Assembly: GCF_900111485.1 (NCBI RefSeq) | Contig: NZ_FOIC01000014.1 | Span: forward strand, 18,092-82,091 | Length of the DNA: 64,000 nt | From: Natrinema hispanicum | GTDB taxonomy: Archaea; Halobacteriota; Halobacteria; Halobacteriales; Natrialbaceae | Direction of reading: 5' to 3' | Shown: piece after piece, positions 7,994-16,247 of the stretch | Layout: each line of letters begins with the position of its first letter | Position numbering within the stretch: position 1 is the first letter of the stretch | Made by a program: the position numbers and the translations under genes | Notes under the pieces: model-generated | What the model saw: the letters and a program-made list of their open reading frames with translations, nothing else | Databases searched by the model: none | What the model was told of the DNA's origin: nothing

Positions 7994-8929
7994 ATGGCTA
8001 CGAGCAACAGCTCCCGGGAAACGTTCGACGATTCGGACACCCGGAACGACGAGATGCACAGTACGATCGAGGCGTGGATCCAGGACCTCGTCGACGAAGT
8101 CGATGACGCCGTCTCGAGCGAGCAGTTCACAGAGTGGTTAGATGTTCAGAGTCGGTTCCACGACTACTCGCACCGAAACACGCTGTTGATCAAACTCCAG
8201 TGTCCGCATGCAACGCGCGTTGCTGGCTACCGAACGTGGCAAAACGAGTTTGACCGACACGTCAAAGAAGGGGAGACAGCGATCTGGATCTGGGCACCGA
8301 TCATTGCAAAGCAGTGCCCTGACTGCGGAAACTCGCCGTCGTACCACGAGCGCAGTGACTGTGAGTACAACGAGACACCGCCGGATAGCTGGGGGAAAGG
8401 ACTCGTAGGCTTTCGACCAGCGCCTGTCTTCGATATTTCGCAGACTGACGGCGAGCCACTGCCCGACCTCGAGACAGAAGCAAAGGGGCAGGCTGACGAG
8501 TTGGTTCCCGCACTCCTCGAGGCAACAGATCCCCTCGAGGTGGACGTAGAGGTCGTGCCACCCCAGGACTGGTCGCATGGGAGTGCCAAGGGCGTCTGCC
8601 AGTATCGGCCAGCGAAACGGCCACGCGCCGCCGTCCGTGATCGTGAGAACGAGGCTGATCTCGCTGTCACGCTCGTTCACGAGTACGCACATGCGCTGTT
8701 GCACAGCGGCGTCGATGATGAAGCAGAGCGGTCGAAACGTGAACTCGAGGCCGAAGCGGTCGGCTACATCGTTGGACGCTACTTCGAGTTGGATACCAGT
8801 GGGTCAGCGTTCTACCTTGCCGCGTGGCACGGTGACGAGCCCGAAACGATCCTCGACCGGCTTGAGCGAATCAGTTCGACCGCCCAGGAGATCATCGACG
8901 TCATCAGTGCGGTGATCGGTGATAAGTGA
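7994..8929 (+). CDS. ArdC-like antirestriction/zincin metallopeptidase
   Basis: The 311-aa protein has an N-terminal ArdC-type ssDNA-binding-like domain (FHDYSHRNTLLIKLQ, AGYRTWQ, VKEGETAIWIWAP; about residues 20-100) with a zinc knuckle inserted (CPDC ... C). A C-terminal zincin carries HEYAH at 229-233 and a downstream ELEAEA helix that can supply the third zinc ligand. ArdC proteins are known from conjugative plasmids, where they protect incoming DNA from restriction; ImmA/IrrE-type zincins cleave repressors. Either role suits a mobile island. AGGGGTGGAGG occurs about 60 bases upstream. Confidence 0.82.
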   Translation: MATSNSSRETFDDSDTRNDEMHSTIEAWIQDLVDEVDDAVSSEQFTEWLDVQSRFHDYSHRNTLLIKLQCPHATRVAGYRTWQNEFDRHVKEGETAIWIWAPIIAKQCPDCGNSPSYHERSDCEYNETPPDSWGKGLVGFRPAPVFDISQTDGEPLPDLETEAKGQADELVPALLEATDPLEVDVEVVPPQDWSHGSAKGVCQYRPAKRPRAAVRDRENEADLAVTLVHEYAHALLHSGVDDEAERSKRELEAEAVGYIVGRYFELDTSGSAFYLAAWHGDEPETILDRLERISSTAQEIIDVISAVIGDK

Positions 8930-8979
8930 TCGACCGCTTCTGCTCGAGATTCGGTTCTTGATTTGTGAGTAGTAGTTAA

Positions 8980-9513
8980 TTAGTTATCAATAAACTCAGC
9001 TGCAGTCATTTGCTCTAGATACGATTCACTCGAATACCAGTACTCAATCTGATCTGGGAAGCCGTATTCAGGAAGCAAGGTTTCTGCGGCTCGTCCAGCA
9101 GGCTTGTCTGTTGTCAATAATATCACCTTCTCAGCTTCACCGCTATCAAGAAGTTGAGCTGCAAGACCAACAAGCGCTGTATCCGTTTTTTCAATACTAT
9201 CTTCGGGTCTATTTGTCTCATTCGCGATAAACCGTCTCGAAGCGTCCATAATTCCAGAAACGAGTGGGTTTGCGTACTCGAGTTCTTCAGCTACGAGAAT
9301 CCATCCTTCCTCGATACCTTCTTGCCATGGAATCTGGCTTGAAGAATAAGACACATCGTTCGGCTTACCACCTAATTCGAGATGCACTCGTCGAGGAATG
9401 AGCAGTTCGACATCTGCCTGTCGGACTGCACGGCGCAATCGCTGATATTTGTCAGCGTTTGGGCCACCACACCGGACAAAAACACCAGTGTCTGCGATAT
9501 ATTCAATCTTCAT
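8980..9513 (-). CDS. PIN-like domain toxin
   Basis: The 177-aa protein starts with a strand ending in an aspartate (IEYIADTGVF, Asp8) and has a conserved Glu further on (LLIPRRVHLELGG). Near the C-terminus it shows DTALVGLAAQLL followed by VILLTTDKPAGRAAE, the acidic constellation of PIN-type RNases. It overlaps the upstream wHTH gene by ATGA (9510-9513), as in a toxin-antitoxin operon. Base composition is lower in GC than the neighbours, in keeping with recent transfer. Confidence 0.68.
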   Translation of the reverse strand: MKIEYIADTGVFVRCGGPNADKYQRLRRAVRQADVELLIPRRVHLELGGKPNDVSYSSSQIPWQEGIEEGWILVAEELEYANPLVSGIMDASRRFIANETNRPEDSIEKTDTALVGLAAQLLDSGEAEKVILLTTDKPAGRAAETLLPEYGFPDQIEYWYSSESYLEQMTAAEFIDN

Positions 9514-10040
9514 TCGTCACGATACTCAAGAACAACCGATTCGAGTGCCTGGAGAATGATTTCAGCTTCCAGCGGAGAGATATCAACTTCACGGGCCATA
9601 ATTCGATGGTTGACCGTTCCGTCGACGTACTCATGAGCATACTCAAGAGCCGTCGCAAGGCCATCGACTCCGTGACGATCAAGATAAACATCAATATCCT
9701 GATCCGCCTCACGACGACCGACTGCGTCGACGAGTTCGGCTGTGATCGTTCGTTCTTCACCGTCTGTCGTGAGCGTGATTGAGAGTGGTTCCGCTGCAAA
9801 TTCGTACGGCCGCTCTTTACGTGCTTTTGTTATCAAACCCGCATCCTCGAGTCGACCGACATAATCATAGGCAGTCCCCTGTGGGATATCAAGTTCAGAG
9901 ATGAGATCCTCGACAGTCGCACCCTCAGTTCGCAACACATGAGTGTAAATTCGAGCGAGCGTTGGATTCTCTAAAAGGTCAACGAGCGTCCGAAGTTGCT
10001 GAATTGGTGGCGTCTCACCCGGTGTCGTAGATTGAGACAT
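9510..10040 (-). CDS. winged-helix regulator, putative antitoxin of the PIN protein
   Basis: The protein is 176 aa from ATG 10040. The N-terminal winged helix (LENPTLARIYTHVLRTEGAT, IPQGTAYDYVGRLEDAGL) is TrmB/HTH-like and is followed by a wing rich in Thr/Glu (LTTDGEERTITAELVDAVG). The helical C-terminus could bind the PIN partner. I recall similar haloarchaeal wHTH proteins (DUF7437-like) adjacent to PIN genes. It is divergent from the GHKL gene; the shared 10041-10149 region probably holds both promoters. Confidence 0.68.
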   Translation of the reverse strand: MSQSTTPGETPPIQQLRTLVDLLENPTLARIYTHVLRTEGATVEDLISELDIPQGTAYDYVGRLEDAGLITKARKERPYEFAAEPLSITLTTDGEERTITAELVDAVGRREADQDIDVYLDRHGVDGLATALEYAHEYVDGTVNHRIMAREVDISPLEAEIILQALESVVLEYRDE

Positions 10041-10149
10041 CGTATTATGAGTTATGCATAGTTCGTAATAACACTTCCGCAGGTCGCTTTGCGTTTGAGA
10101 GTATCCGACAGCCCGGTGCGGTTTCTGTGGTGCCACATGGGTGGACACC

Positions 10150-11892
10150 ATGACAGATCATCCGACGCTCTCGGAGTTCGCGACAAACGAGACAACCGAC
10201 TCGAGGCCGGCCAGTCAGCCATCGACTGACGAGACCGTGACGATGACGGCTGACGAGCGGGTTGCAACGTACCTTATCGAAGATCAGATGGCGGATCTTA
10301 CAGACGCAATCCGCGAAGCCGTCCAAAACGGCATCGACAGTCCGGGATCAACTCGGGTTCTGGTCAGTATCTCGCCTGAGCGGTCGCTCATCCTCGATGA
10401 TGGCGCTGGTGTCAATCTCGAGTCGACCGAAGGGCGGCGCAACCTCTCAGTACTCGGCGCGGGAAGCAAGCAACGATCGGACGACGAGACAATCGGTGAG
10501 TGGGGCATCGGCAAGGGTGCGATCATCGCGAAAGGTGCCGTTCGTATCTGGAGTCACGACACCGCACTGTGTTTCGACTACCGAGACCGACGCGACTCGG
10601 ATCTGTGGGAAGACATCAGCGGTCGCGACGGCCAACTCGTGGACGCTGAGCATCATCTCGAGGGGATGCTCGTCGAGATCGATCACTACGAAGACGAAGT
10701 TCCGGATCCGGACAGCTACCGGTGGCGGCGCTACGTTCGTAATCTTCGCAAGCGCTTCGCGTACGTGCAGTCACGAACCGGTGTCTCAGTCGTAATCAAC
10801 GGCGAGTCGGTCGACAAGGGCGATCCACTCGAAGCAGTGGCGGACTCTCCACATCCGTCACTCACACGCGAAACTGACGATGCGATTCTCGCACTCGAGT
10901 ACACGCCCCACGAGGGACTCGATATCTACAGTAACGGGTTGTACGTGACGACGAAACGCGAGTACGGACTCGGCGGAGTCGTCGTCTCGAAGGGGAACTT
11001 GACGCTGAACTTTGCCCGTAACGATATCCAGTCGGGCTGTGACTGCTGGCAGCGGATCGACGACGCACTCGAGCAAGCACGTGACGATCTATATGCTGAG
11101 GTCTCGGACGATCGGCTGACTGCCGAGAGTCGGGAGGTGATGGTTGAAGCGATGGCGTCCGACAGCAGTGATGCATCGGACGAGCAGTGGGCCGAGCGCA
11201 AGCTGTTCCAGTTGGCAACCGAGTCCCGTATCAGCCTCGAGGAGATCCAAGCGACCCGAAAGATTGGATGGGTCGATGGAGCCCAGAAAGGGGCGGACAA
11301 GCTCGTCGAGCGTGGCTACGTCGTCCTCGATACGAGCGATGCAGCAACCCAACGGCTTCGCGATCTCGCCAATGACGAAGATACATCGATAGCGGTGCCG
11401 GAGACGTTTGACGTTGGCGAGCAAGCAGAGTCGGAGGGCGTCTGGACTGGCTATCATCGCGTCGAGGATGAATCGCAGTTGAACGCTGATCAGCAGCGCT
11501 ATCTCCGCTTCGCTCGAGTGCTCGCAAGCGAACTTGGGATTGACCGAGATGTGTACTACGGTGAGGCAAGTGCCGATGCCTGGACCGACGGCAGGACGTA
11601 CATCGTGATCACTGACTCCGCTGTGACGAGCCGCCAGCGTGCAGTCTGGATGCACGACCTGTATCTCGTGGTGTTGCACGAAGCCGCTCACGAAACCTCA
11701 AGTCGGGATCGGCCTTCTCATGGGCATCACTTCGAGAGTGCGTTTCGGTCGCTCGTGGAGGCTCCAGGTAATCGAAGTTCGTTCGCGAAGCTTGTTCAGC
11801 AGGTCGTCGATGAAGGATTTGAGTCCGTGTTCGAAGAGTATGAGGTAGATCTCCAGCGGAGCGAAGGCGTCTCCTCTGGCCAATTTCGATAA
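10150..11892 (+). CDS. GHKL-type ATPase with C-terminal HExxH zincin motif
   Basis: The protein is 580 aa from ATG 10150 (a GTG three codons earlier is possible). The N-terminal Bergerat fold shows its motifs: EAVQN with Glu56 and Asn60, DDGAG at 83-87, and GEWGIGKGA at 117-125 as the ATP lid. The middle (about 200-330) corresponds to a MutL/Hsp90-like transducer. The C-terminal 110 residues contain HEAAH at 510-514 with further histidines (SHGHH), a zinc peptidase signature, preceded by a hydrophobic strand (LYLVVLHEAAH). I know no named family with both halves. It may use ATP-driven dimer closure to control proteolysis. It is found here beside an ArdC-like zincin and a TA pair. Confidence 0.7.
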   Translation: MTDHPTLSEFATNETTDSRPASQPSTDETVTMTADERVATYLIEDQMADLTDAIREAVQNGIDSPGSTRVLVSISPERSLILDDGAGVNLESTEGRRNLSVLGAGSKQRSDDETIGEWGIGKGAIIAKGAVRIWSHDTALCFDYRDRRDSDLWEDISGRDGQLVDAEHHLEGMLVEIDHYEDEVPDPDSYRWRRYVRNLRKRFAYVQSRTGVSVVINGESVDKGDPLEAVADSPHPSLTRETDDAILALEYTPHEGLDIYSNGLYVTTKREYGLGGVVVSKGNLTLNFARNDIQSGCDCWQRIDDALEQARDDLYAEVSDDRLTAESREVMVEAMASDSSDASDEQWAERKLFQLATESRISLEEIQATRKIGWVDGAQKGADKLVERGYVVLDTSDAATQRLRDLANDEDTSIAVPETFDVGEQAESEGVWTGYHRVEDESQLNADQQRYLRFARVLASELGIDRDVYYGEASADAWTDGRTYIVITDSAVTSRQRAVWMHDLYLVVLHEAAHETSSRDRPSHGHHFESAFRSLVEAPGNRSSFAKLVQQVVDEGFESVFEEYEVDLQRSEGVSSGQFR

Positions 11893-11994
11893 TGGGGCGG
11901 CGAGGTGGAAGACCGACTCGAGTCGAGTGCAGTGGCTCGAGCTCGGCATAGTGCGTTGATCTATCGATACGCAGGATAGCTCTTCGAAGAGCCG

Positions 11995-12267
11995 TCAACA
12001 CTGCTCTTCTGGTGATGTGATCCGAAGTTCGTTCTCGACTTCGTAGAAGTAGCCCCGTTCAAGGAGCCGCGTAAGTGCGTGCTCGACGTCCCGTTGCTCG
12101 AGTGCTAACTCTGAATCGGCGACTAGGATGTCGGTGGCATCGTCGTAGTCGATCAGCGGAACACTGTCCTCTCCATGGTCTGGCCGACATGCCTGCGTAC
12201 ACAGCCGGTCGTAGCACTCGAGAATCCACTCCGGAAGTGGTGGCCGTGGATCTGTGACGCGAGCCAT
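11995..12267 (-). CDS. hypothetical protein, wHTH-like (90 aa)
   Basis: The 90-aa acidic protein ends with ALTRLLERGYFYEVENELRI, which looks like the last helix and wing of a small winged helix. The N-terminal half has a Cys-containing amphipathic helix (LPEWILECYDRLCTQACR). The function is unknown. It converges with the GHKL gene. Confidence 0.55.
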   Translation of the reverse strand: MARVTDPRPPLPEWILECYDRLCTQACRPDHGEDSVPLIDYDDATDILVADSELALEQRDVEHALTRLLERGYFYEVENELRITSPEEQC

Positions 12268-12495
12268 TGCAGTTCTGTATGGTGGTTTCGACAGTCATCC
12301 GCTTAACAGTACCCGTCAAATCTGTTTCTCTCGCAGGTACAGACTGATCCCCTGTCAGATTAGAGTGACCGCTCGAGAATCACATACGGTTTCTCATCAA
12401 CCGGTTTTCGTTCGAGAGACAATCCACCACAACCTGTGAATCGGCTACAGGTGTCCTCGTTCATTGGGTCAGTGAGCGATGTGATGCGATTTTCT

Positions 12496-12519
12496 ATCGC
12501 CCATAGGGGTGGAGGCGAT
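12496..12519 (+). promoter_or_regulatory. stem-loop with embedded ribosome-binding site
   Basis: ATCGCC at 12496-12501 pairs with GGCGAT at 12514-12519 around CATAGGGGTGGA. The run AGGGGTGGAGG sits 10 bases before the ATG at 12525 and partly in the 3' arm. This is the same design as at 4772-4793. Confidence 0.5.
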
Positions 12520-12524
12520 TCTAA

Positions 12525-12827
12525 ATGGAAAATTCAATTCAAGTGATAAGAGAAGACGGAACTACGAAAGAAATTGTAGGCGTTGATCGAGATGACTGGG
12601 ATGGACTCAGTGATCCCTGCCCAGTCTGTGGGTGTTGTGAATTTGACCATTTTGCTACTACTGGTGGGCATTTTGGCCGGCAAGGCACTGCAGTCATCGA
12701 GCGGACCGATTACTGGGACGCCAAGCGTCAGTTATTCACCCGGTGTCGTGGTTGCGATGAAGTGTTGTACAAACACCCTGCCTTTGACCTCCTCTTTGAA
12801 TACAGTGGCAATTGCCCCGCTGAGTGA
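12525..12827 (+). CDS. zinc-finger hypothetical protein, probably 3' truncated
   Basis: The 100-aa protein has CPVCGCCEFDHF and, further on, CRGCDEVLYKH, so two CxxC knuckles form one zinc site. The stop codon TGA (12825-12827) is the first base triplet of a typical IS200/IS605-type element end (TGACATCCTCGCCC...), so the natural C-terminus has probably been replaced. The ribosome site is strong and lies in a hairpin. Confidence 0.6.
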   Translation: MENSIQVIREDGTTKEIVGVDRDDWDGLSDPCPVCGCCEFDHFATTGGHFGRQGTAVIERTDYWDAKRQLFTRCRGCDEVLYKHPAFDLLFEYSGNCPAE

Positions 12828-12858
12828 CATCCTCGCCCGGCGTGAACGACGGGATTCT
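12825..12858 (-). mobile_element. end remnant of an IS200/IS605 (IS1341-type) element
   Basis: The word TGACATCCTCGCCC is followed by the imperfect hairpin CCCGGCG-TGAA-CGACGGG (12836-12853) and GATTCTC. Read on the minus strand this gives GAATCCCG, a hairpin, and GAGGATGTCA, the familiar right-end structure of tnpB-carrying IS605-type elements (the 3' part of the omega RNA). No tnpB or tnpA is left nearby. The remaining DNA to 13060 shows no gene. Confidence 0.5.
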
Positions 12859-13015
12859 CTCGCTGCTCAAAGATAGCGGCGATCGAGTCTGAACACCGCT
12901 GCAGACAGACTGGTTCATGGCTTCTCAACGCTGATCCTCAACTCGATTCGCAGAGTTCACTCTCAGAGGGTGCTAGTCAACAAAGCAGAATATCCCCGTC
13001 GTAGGGCGTCTTTTT

Positions 13016-13040
13016 TGCGCCAGCGATGGGTGCAGGCGCA
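13016..13040 (+). promoter_or_regulatory. stem-loop leader element, copy 3 (diverged)
   Basis: TGCGCC at 13016-13021 pairs with GGCGCA at 13035-13040; past one mismatch GC/GC continues, and the loop again contains GATGGGTG. It begins after a T-run (TTTTTT at 13011). It stands about 35 bases before the likely start of the DUF932-like gene. Confidence 0.5.
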
Positions 13041-13072
13041 GTTCAGAACGCAACGCGCCTGTGGATGCTACG

Positions 13073-14227
13073 ATGAAAGACCCAGAGACAGCTACGATCT
13101 TTGCAGGCCTTGATGGACGTACCGACACAAAACTTCCTGAGTGGTATGCCGACCGACACGGCGTCACCGACCCACTCAGCTTCAGTAAAGCCGTTCGAGA
13201 TCTGCCACGGGCAATCGATACGGCAGTCGCATACCGGAATCCCCACACTGACGAGTGGGTCGAGACAGAGCGGTTTAATGCAATCGTCGAGCCATCGCGG
13301 CTACAAGCAGAAGAGGGTGATGCGGAGGAAGAGTCGTTATTCCATATTCCCACGGACAGTTACGCGATCATCAACCCGGTCGATGTCTACGGCCCGTTGG
13401 AGGAGGTCCTCCGCGAGGAGACCATCGACGGGACGCCGCTGGGTGACGTGATGTTCGGCGAGATCCGACGCTACCGGGGTGGTGGCGAGGTCCACATGGA
13501 CATCATGTTCGACGGCCTCGAGGTCCGGTTGCCCGGGCGGGTGGATCCAATCACGATGGGTGTGACCTCCGGCTACGACTTCTTCGGCGAACACGCCGTC
13601 TACGTGGAGGGATTCGCCCAGGATGGCCACTGCTCGAACTCGATGCGGTCGCTCACCGACAAAGAGGTCATCAAGCACGTCGGCGATGTCCAGAGCTTTC
13701 GGACGTGGTGGGAAGAGATTCTCGCACAGGTCGAACTCGTCGCCGACGACCTCTTCGAGTTTATCAGAGATGCTCGGGAGATCGACCTCGACTTCTCTGA
13801 GCTCCCATTCACCGTGACAGAGTTCTACAGCCTGCTCGGCTTCCCAGACTACCTGGCCGAACGTGCTGCAAGCGATGCAGAGGCCAACGCCGCCTCACCC
13901 ATCGAGATCGACATGTGGACGCTGCACTCTGGCGCGACGTACGCTCTGACCCATTTCTTCCAGGGAAAGGAAGGCGCGTCCCTCGATGGCTACGTCCGCA
14001 CAGCAAACGACATCCTGTTCAACCCCGAGGGGACAATCAAGCGCGTCGAACAGGCGTATGAACAGCAGTTGGAGGGGGACGACGACGACGGATCGCAGGC
14101 GTCACTCGCCGGCGAGCGAGCCCTCGCCAGCATCGAACGCGTCAGCTCTGACATACAGGAAAAAGTCAACCAGTTCGAAGAGCGCGAGGAAGCGCTTCGC
14201 GAGCGATTCCAAGAGGTGATGAGTTAA
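13073..14227 (+). CDS. DUF932-like plasmid/phage-type protein
   Basis: The protein is 384 aa from ATG 13073 (GTG 13061 is an alternative). Its architecture is beta-rich N-terminal and central regions (FHIPTDSYAIINPVDVYGPL, EIRRYRGGGEVHMDIMFDGL), then helices (TEFYSLLGFPDYLAERAA) and an acidic C-terminal coiled coil. This fits the DUF932 family of plasmid and phage proteins in length and pattern (start 'ATIFAGLDGR'), but I base that on general resemblance. Function is unknown; DUF932 proteins are typically early genes of mobile elements. Confidence 0.6.
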   Translation: MKDPETATIFAGLDGRTDTKLPEWYADRHGVTDPLSFSKAVRDLPRAIDTAVAYRNPHTDEWVETERFNAIVEPSRLQAEEGDAEEESLFHIPTDSYAIINPVDVYGPLEEVLREETIDGTPLGDVMFGEIRRYRGGGEVHMDIMFDGLEVRLPGRVDPITMGVTSGYDFFGEHAVYVEGFAQDGHCSNSMRSLTDKEVIKHVGDVQSFRTWWEEILAQVELVADDLFEFIRDAREIDLDFSELPFTVTEFYSLLGFPDYLAERAASDAEANAASPIEIDMWTLHSGATYALTHFFQGKEGASLDGYVRTANDILFNPEGTIKRVEQAYEQQLEGDDDDGSQASLAGERALASIERVSSDIQEKVNQFEEREEALRERFQEVMS

Positions 14228-14254
14228 CGACTCAGTTCGCAATCGAGTAGAAGC

Positions 14255-14449
14255 TCACCCTTTCAGATCTTCCTCGAGCGTTTCCTGATAGAGTTCGTCG
14301 ATACGTTCGACCAAATCGTGGTTCGATACGATGTGCTCGTCGACGGCAGTCGCTATCGCAGCGACGTAGCCAGTGAATAAGTCGCCATGTTCCTCGAGGT
14401 CACGCTCGAAGATGTCTGCCGAGATTTAGTCAGCAACATTTTTCATCAT
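14255..14449 (-). pseudogene. small helical protein gene with in-frame TAA
   Basis: From ATG 14449 the frame reads MMKNVAD, then TAA at 14426-14428, then continues without further stops as ISADIFERDLEEHGDLFTGY and AAIATAVDEHIVSNHDLVER to a TGA at 14255-14257. The uniform haloarchaeal codon use and amphipathic helices after the stop suggest a real 64-aa protein killed by one codon, or a sequencing error. No later start codon in frame gives a useful product. Confidence 0.5.
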
Positions 14450-14497
14450 TGTTCTATCTCAAGTTCGAATCTATTAACACGACTGAGTTAAATCTCT

Positions 14498-16240
14498 ATG
14501 ACGAATATGGGGAGCAATCTCGAGATATCTGCCTCTGAGGCCGATATTCAACATATCCTAAAAAAGAGTTACCGGTTTACTGTTCCAGATTACCAGCGCC
14601 TCTACTCATGGAAAGAGGCACAATGGACGGAATTTTGGAACGATCTGAACAATATTAGCGATGAAGATACGCACTTTCTCGGTTCGATCGTCGTAATCCA
14701 GTATAGAAAATCGATTGATGAACTAGACGAGATGGAGGTTGTAGATGGTCAGCAACGGCTCACAACGATCTCCCTTCTGCTCCGGGCGATGCAACAGTAT
14801 TATGAAGACATAGGGGAACCGATTGCTGAGCAAATCCGAGAGACCTATCTCCATGAAGCAGATTTCGACATCAACGAGTATCCGAAACTAGAACTCAGTC
14901 GGTTCGACAACGATCGGTATCAGGAGATTCTCGATGGAGATCCGATGAACGTTCCGGAAGAAGAACAACTTCGGAAAGCCTACGACTTTTTCGCTGACAA
15001 GATAGAGGGCCTCGAGAAATCCGAGGTTGATCAACTCCGAAAACACCTCCTCGGTTCGATGACGCTCGTCGTTGTCGAATGTGATAGTGCCGGTTCTGCG
15101 TTCCGGTTGTTCGAGACACTGAATAACAGAGGACTGGAACTGTCCGCAGTCGATCTGATGAAGAACGCACTGCTCCAGGTCGCCTCCGAGAAGTATCCCG
15201 GTGGTGACGAGAGCGAAGAGTATGAGCAGATCCGCGACCAGTGGGAAAAGGTCCTCGAAAAGGTCGTTCACGAGATCAGCGAACCGGATCGATTCTTCCG
15301 GCACTATATCATGTCTCGACCAGTGCCGGATATCAATGGAAGTGTTACCTCTAGACAGCTGTATGAAACGTTCCGTAATATCATAGAGGAACGGCTTCCC
15401 ACCGAAGGCGTCACCCTCGTCGACTACGTTGACGGGATGGTAGACCACGCCGATCTCTATGTTGGATTAACCGACGCAAACATCGATGAGTTTAGCTCGC
15501 GGCCTCAAAAGAAGATCAATCGCCGAATCAGGAACTTAAACGATATCCAGGCGTCACATGCACGGACAATCCTCCTCCGGGCATTTGACGAATTTGAGGA
15601 GTACGAGGATATCCTCAGTCTCCTTCGATTACTTGAGGTGTTCATGATCCGGTGGCGCGTTGCCGGGTATCAGACCGGGTCGAACCTCGATAAGGTATTC
15701 TCCGAGCTTTGTTCGGACGCGTTCGATGACAGCGATCCGCTCAAGACAATTCGACTTCGACTGGCCGAAGAAGCACCAAGTGACGATGAATTCCGATCCC
15801 GTCTCACAAACAGTGACTTCAGGCGAAACGCGCAGACCAAATACATGCTCGATACGATCGAGCGGCGGTACTATATGCAATCTGGAGAAGGGAAAGAATA
15901 CGATAGAGCAACAGTCGACTTAGAACACATCGCACCGCAGCGGACGTACTCCGCGAAAAAGTACAGTCCATGGCGAGATGTGATCGGTGTCGGTGAGGCC
16001 AAATTCGATCAATATCGTAATCGCCTAGGGAACCTCACGCTTCTGGAGGAACGGCTAAACGAGAGTGCAAGCGACAACCCATTCCAGCAGAAGAAGGACC
16101 AGTATAAACTCTCCGACTTCGAAATGACACAGGCGGTCCGTGAAGAGTACGATGAGTGGCAGATCGATCAGATTGAACACCGATCAGAGAAATTAGCCGA
16201 AATTGGGGTTGACATCTGGGACTTCGGTCGGTTCAAGTAG
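14498..16240 (+). CDS. GmrSD-type restriction protein (DUF262 + DUF1524)
   Basis: In the 580-aa protein, the N-terminal DUF262 domain has the ParB-like nucleotide-binding motifs VPDYQRLYSW (29-38) and DGQQRLTT (83-90), and FETLNNRGLELSAVDLMKN around residue 205. The C-terminal DUF1524 domain has DLEHIAPQ (about 473) and RNRLGNLTLLEE, the His-Me/HNH-like nuclease core. GmrSD enzymes are NTP-dependent type IV restriction nucleases that cut modified (for example glucosylated) phage DNA; related DUF262 proteins act in phosphorothioate-linked defence. The gene is AT-richer than its neighbours and borders the large minus-strand array, so it lies in a defence island. Confidence 0.85.
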   Translation: MTNMGSNLEISASEADIQHILKKSYRFTVPDYQRLYSWKEAQWTEFWNDLNNISDEDTHFLGSIVVIQYRKSIDELDEMEVVDGQQRLTTISLLLRAMQQYYEDIGEPIAEQIRETYLHEADFDINEYPKLELSRFDNDRYQEILDGDPMNVPEEEQLRKAYDFFADKIEGLEKSEVDQLRKHLLGSMTLVVVECDSAGSAFRLFETLNNRGLELSAVDLMKNALLQVASEKYPGGDESEEYEQIRDQWEKVLEKVVHEISEPDRFFRHYIMSRPVPDINGSVTSRQLYETFRNIIEERLPTEGVTLVDYVDGMVDHADLYVGLTDANIDEFSSRPQKKINRRIRNLNDIQASHARTILLRAFDEFEEYEDILSLLRLLEVFMIRWRVAGYQTGSNLDKVFSELCSDAFDDSDPLKTIRLRLAEEAPSDDEFRSRLTNSDFRRNAQTKYMLDTIERRYYMQSGEGKEYDRATVDLEHIAPQRTYSAKKYSPWRDVIGVGEAKFDQYRNRLGNLTLLEERLNESASDNPFQQKKDQYKLSDFEMTQAVREEYDEWQIDQIEHRSEKLAEIGVDIWDFGRFK

Positions 16241-16247
16241 TACCAAT

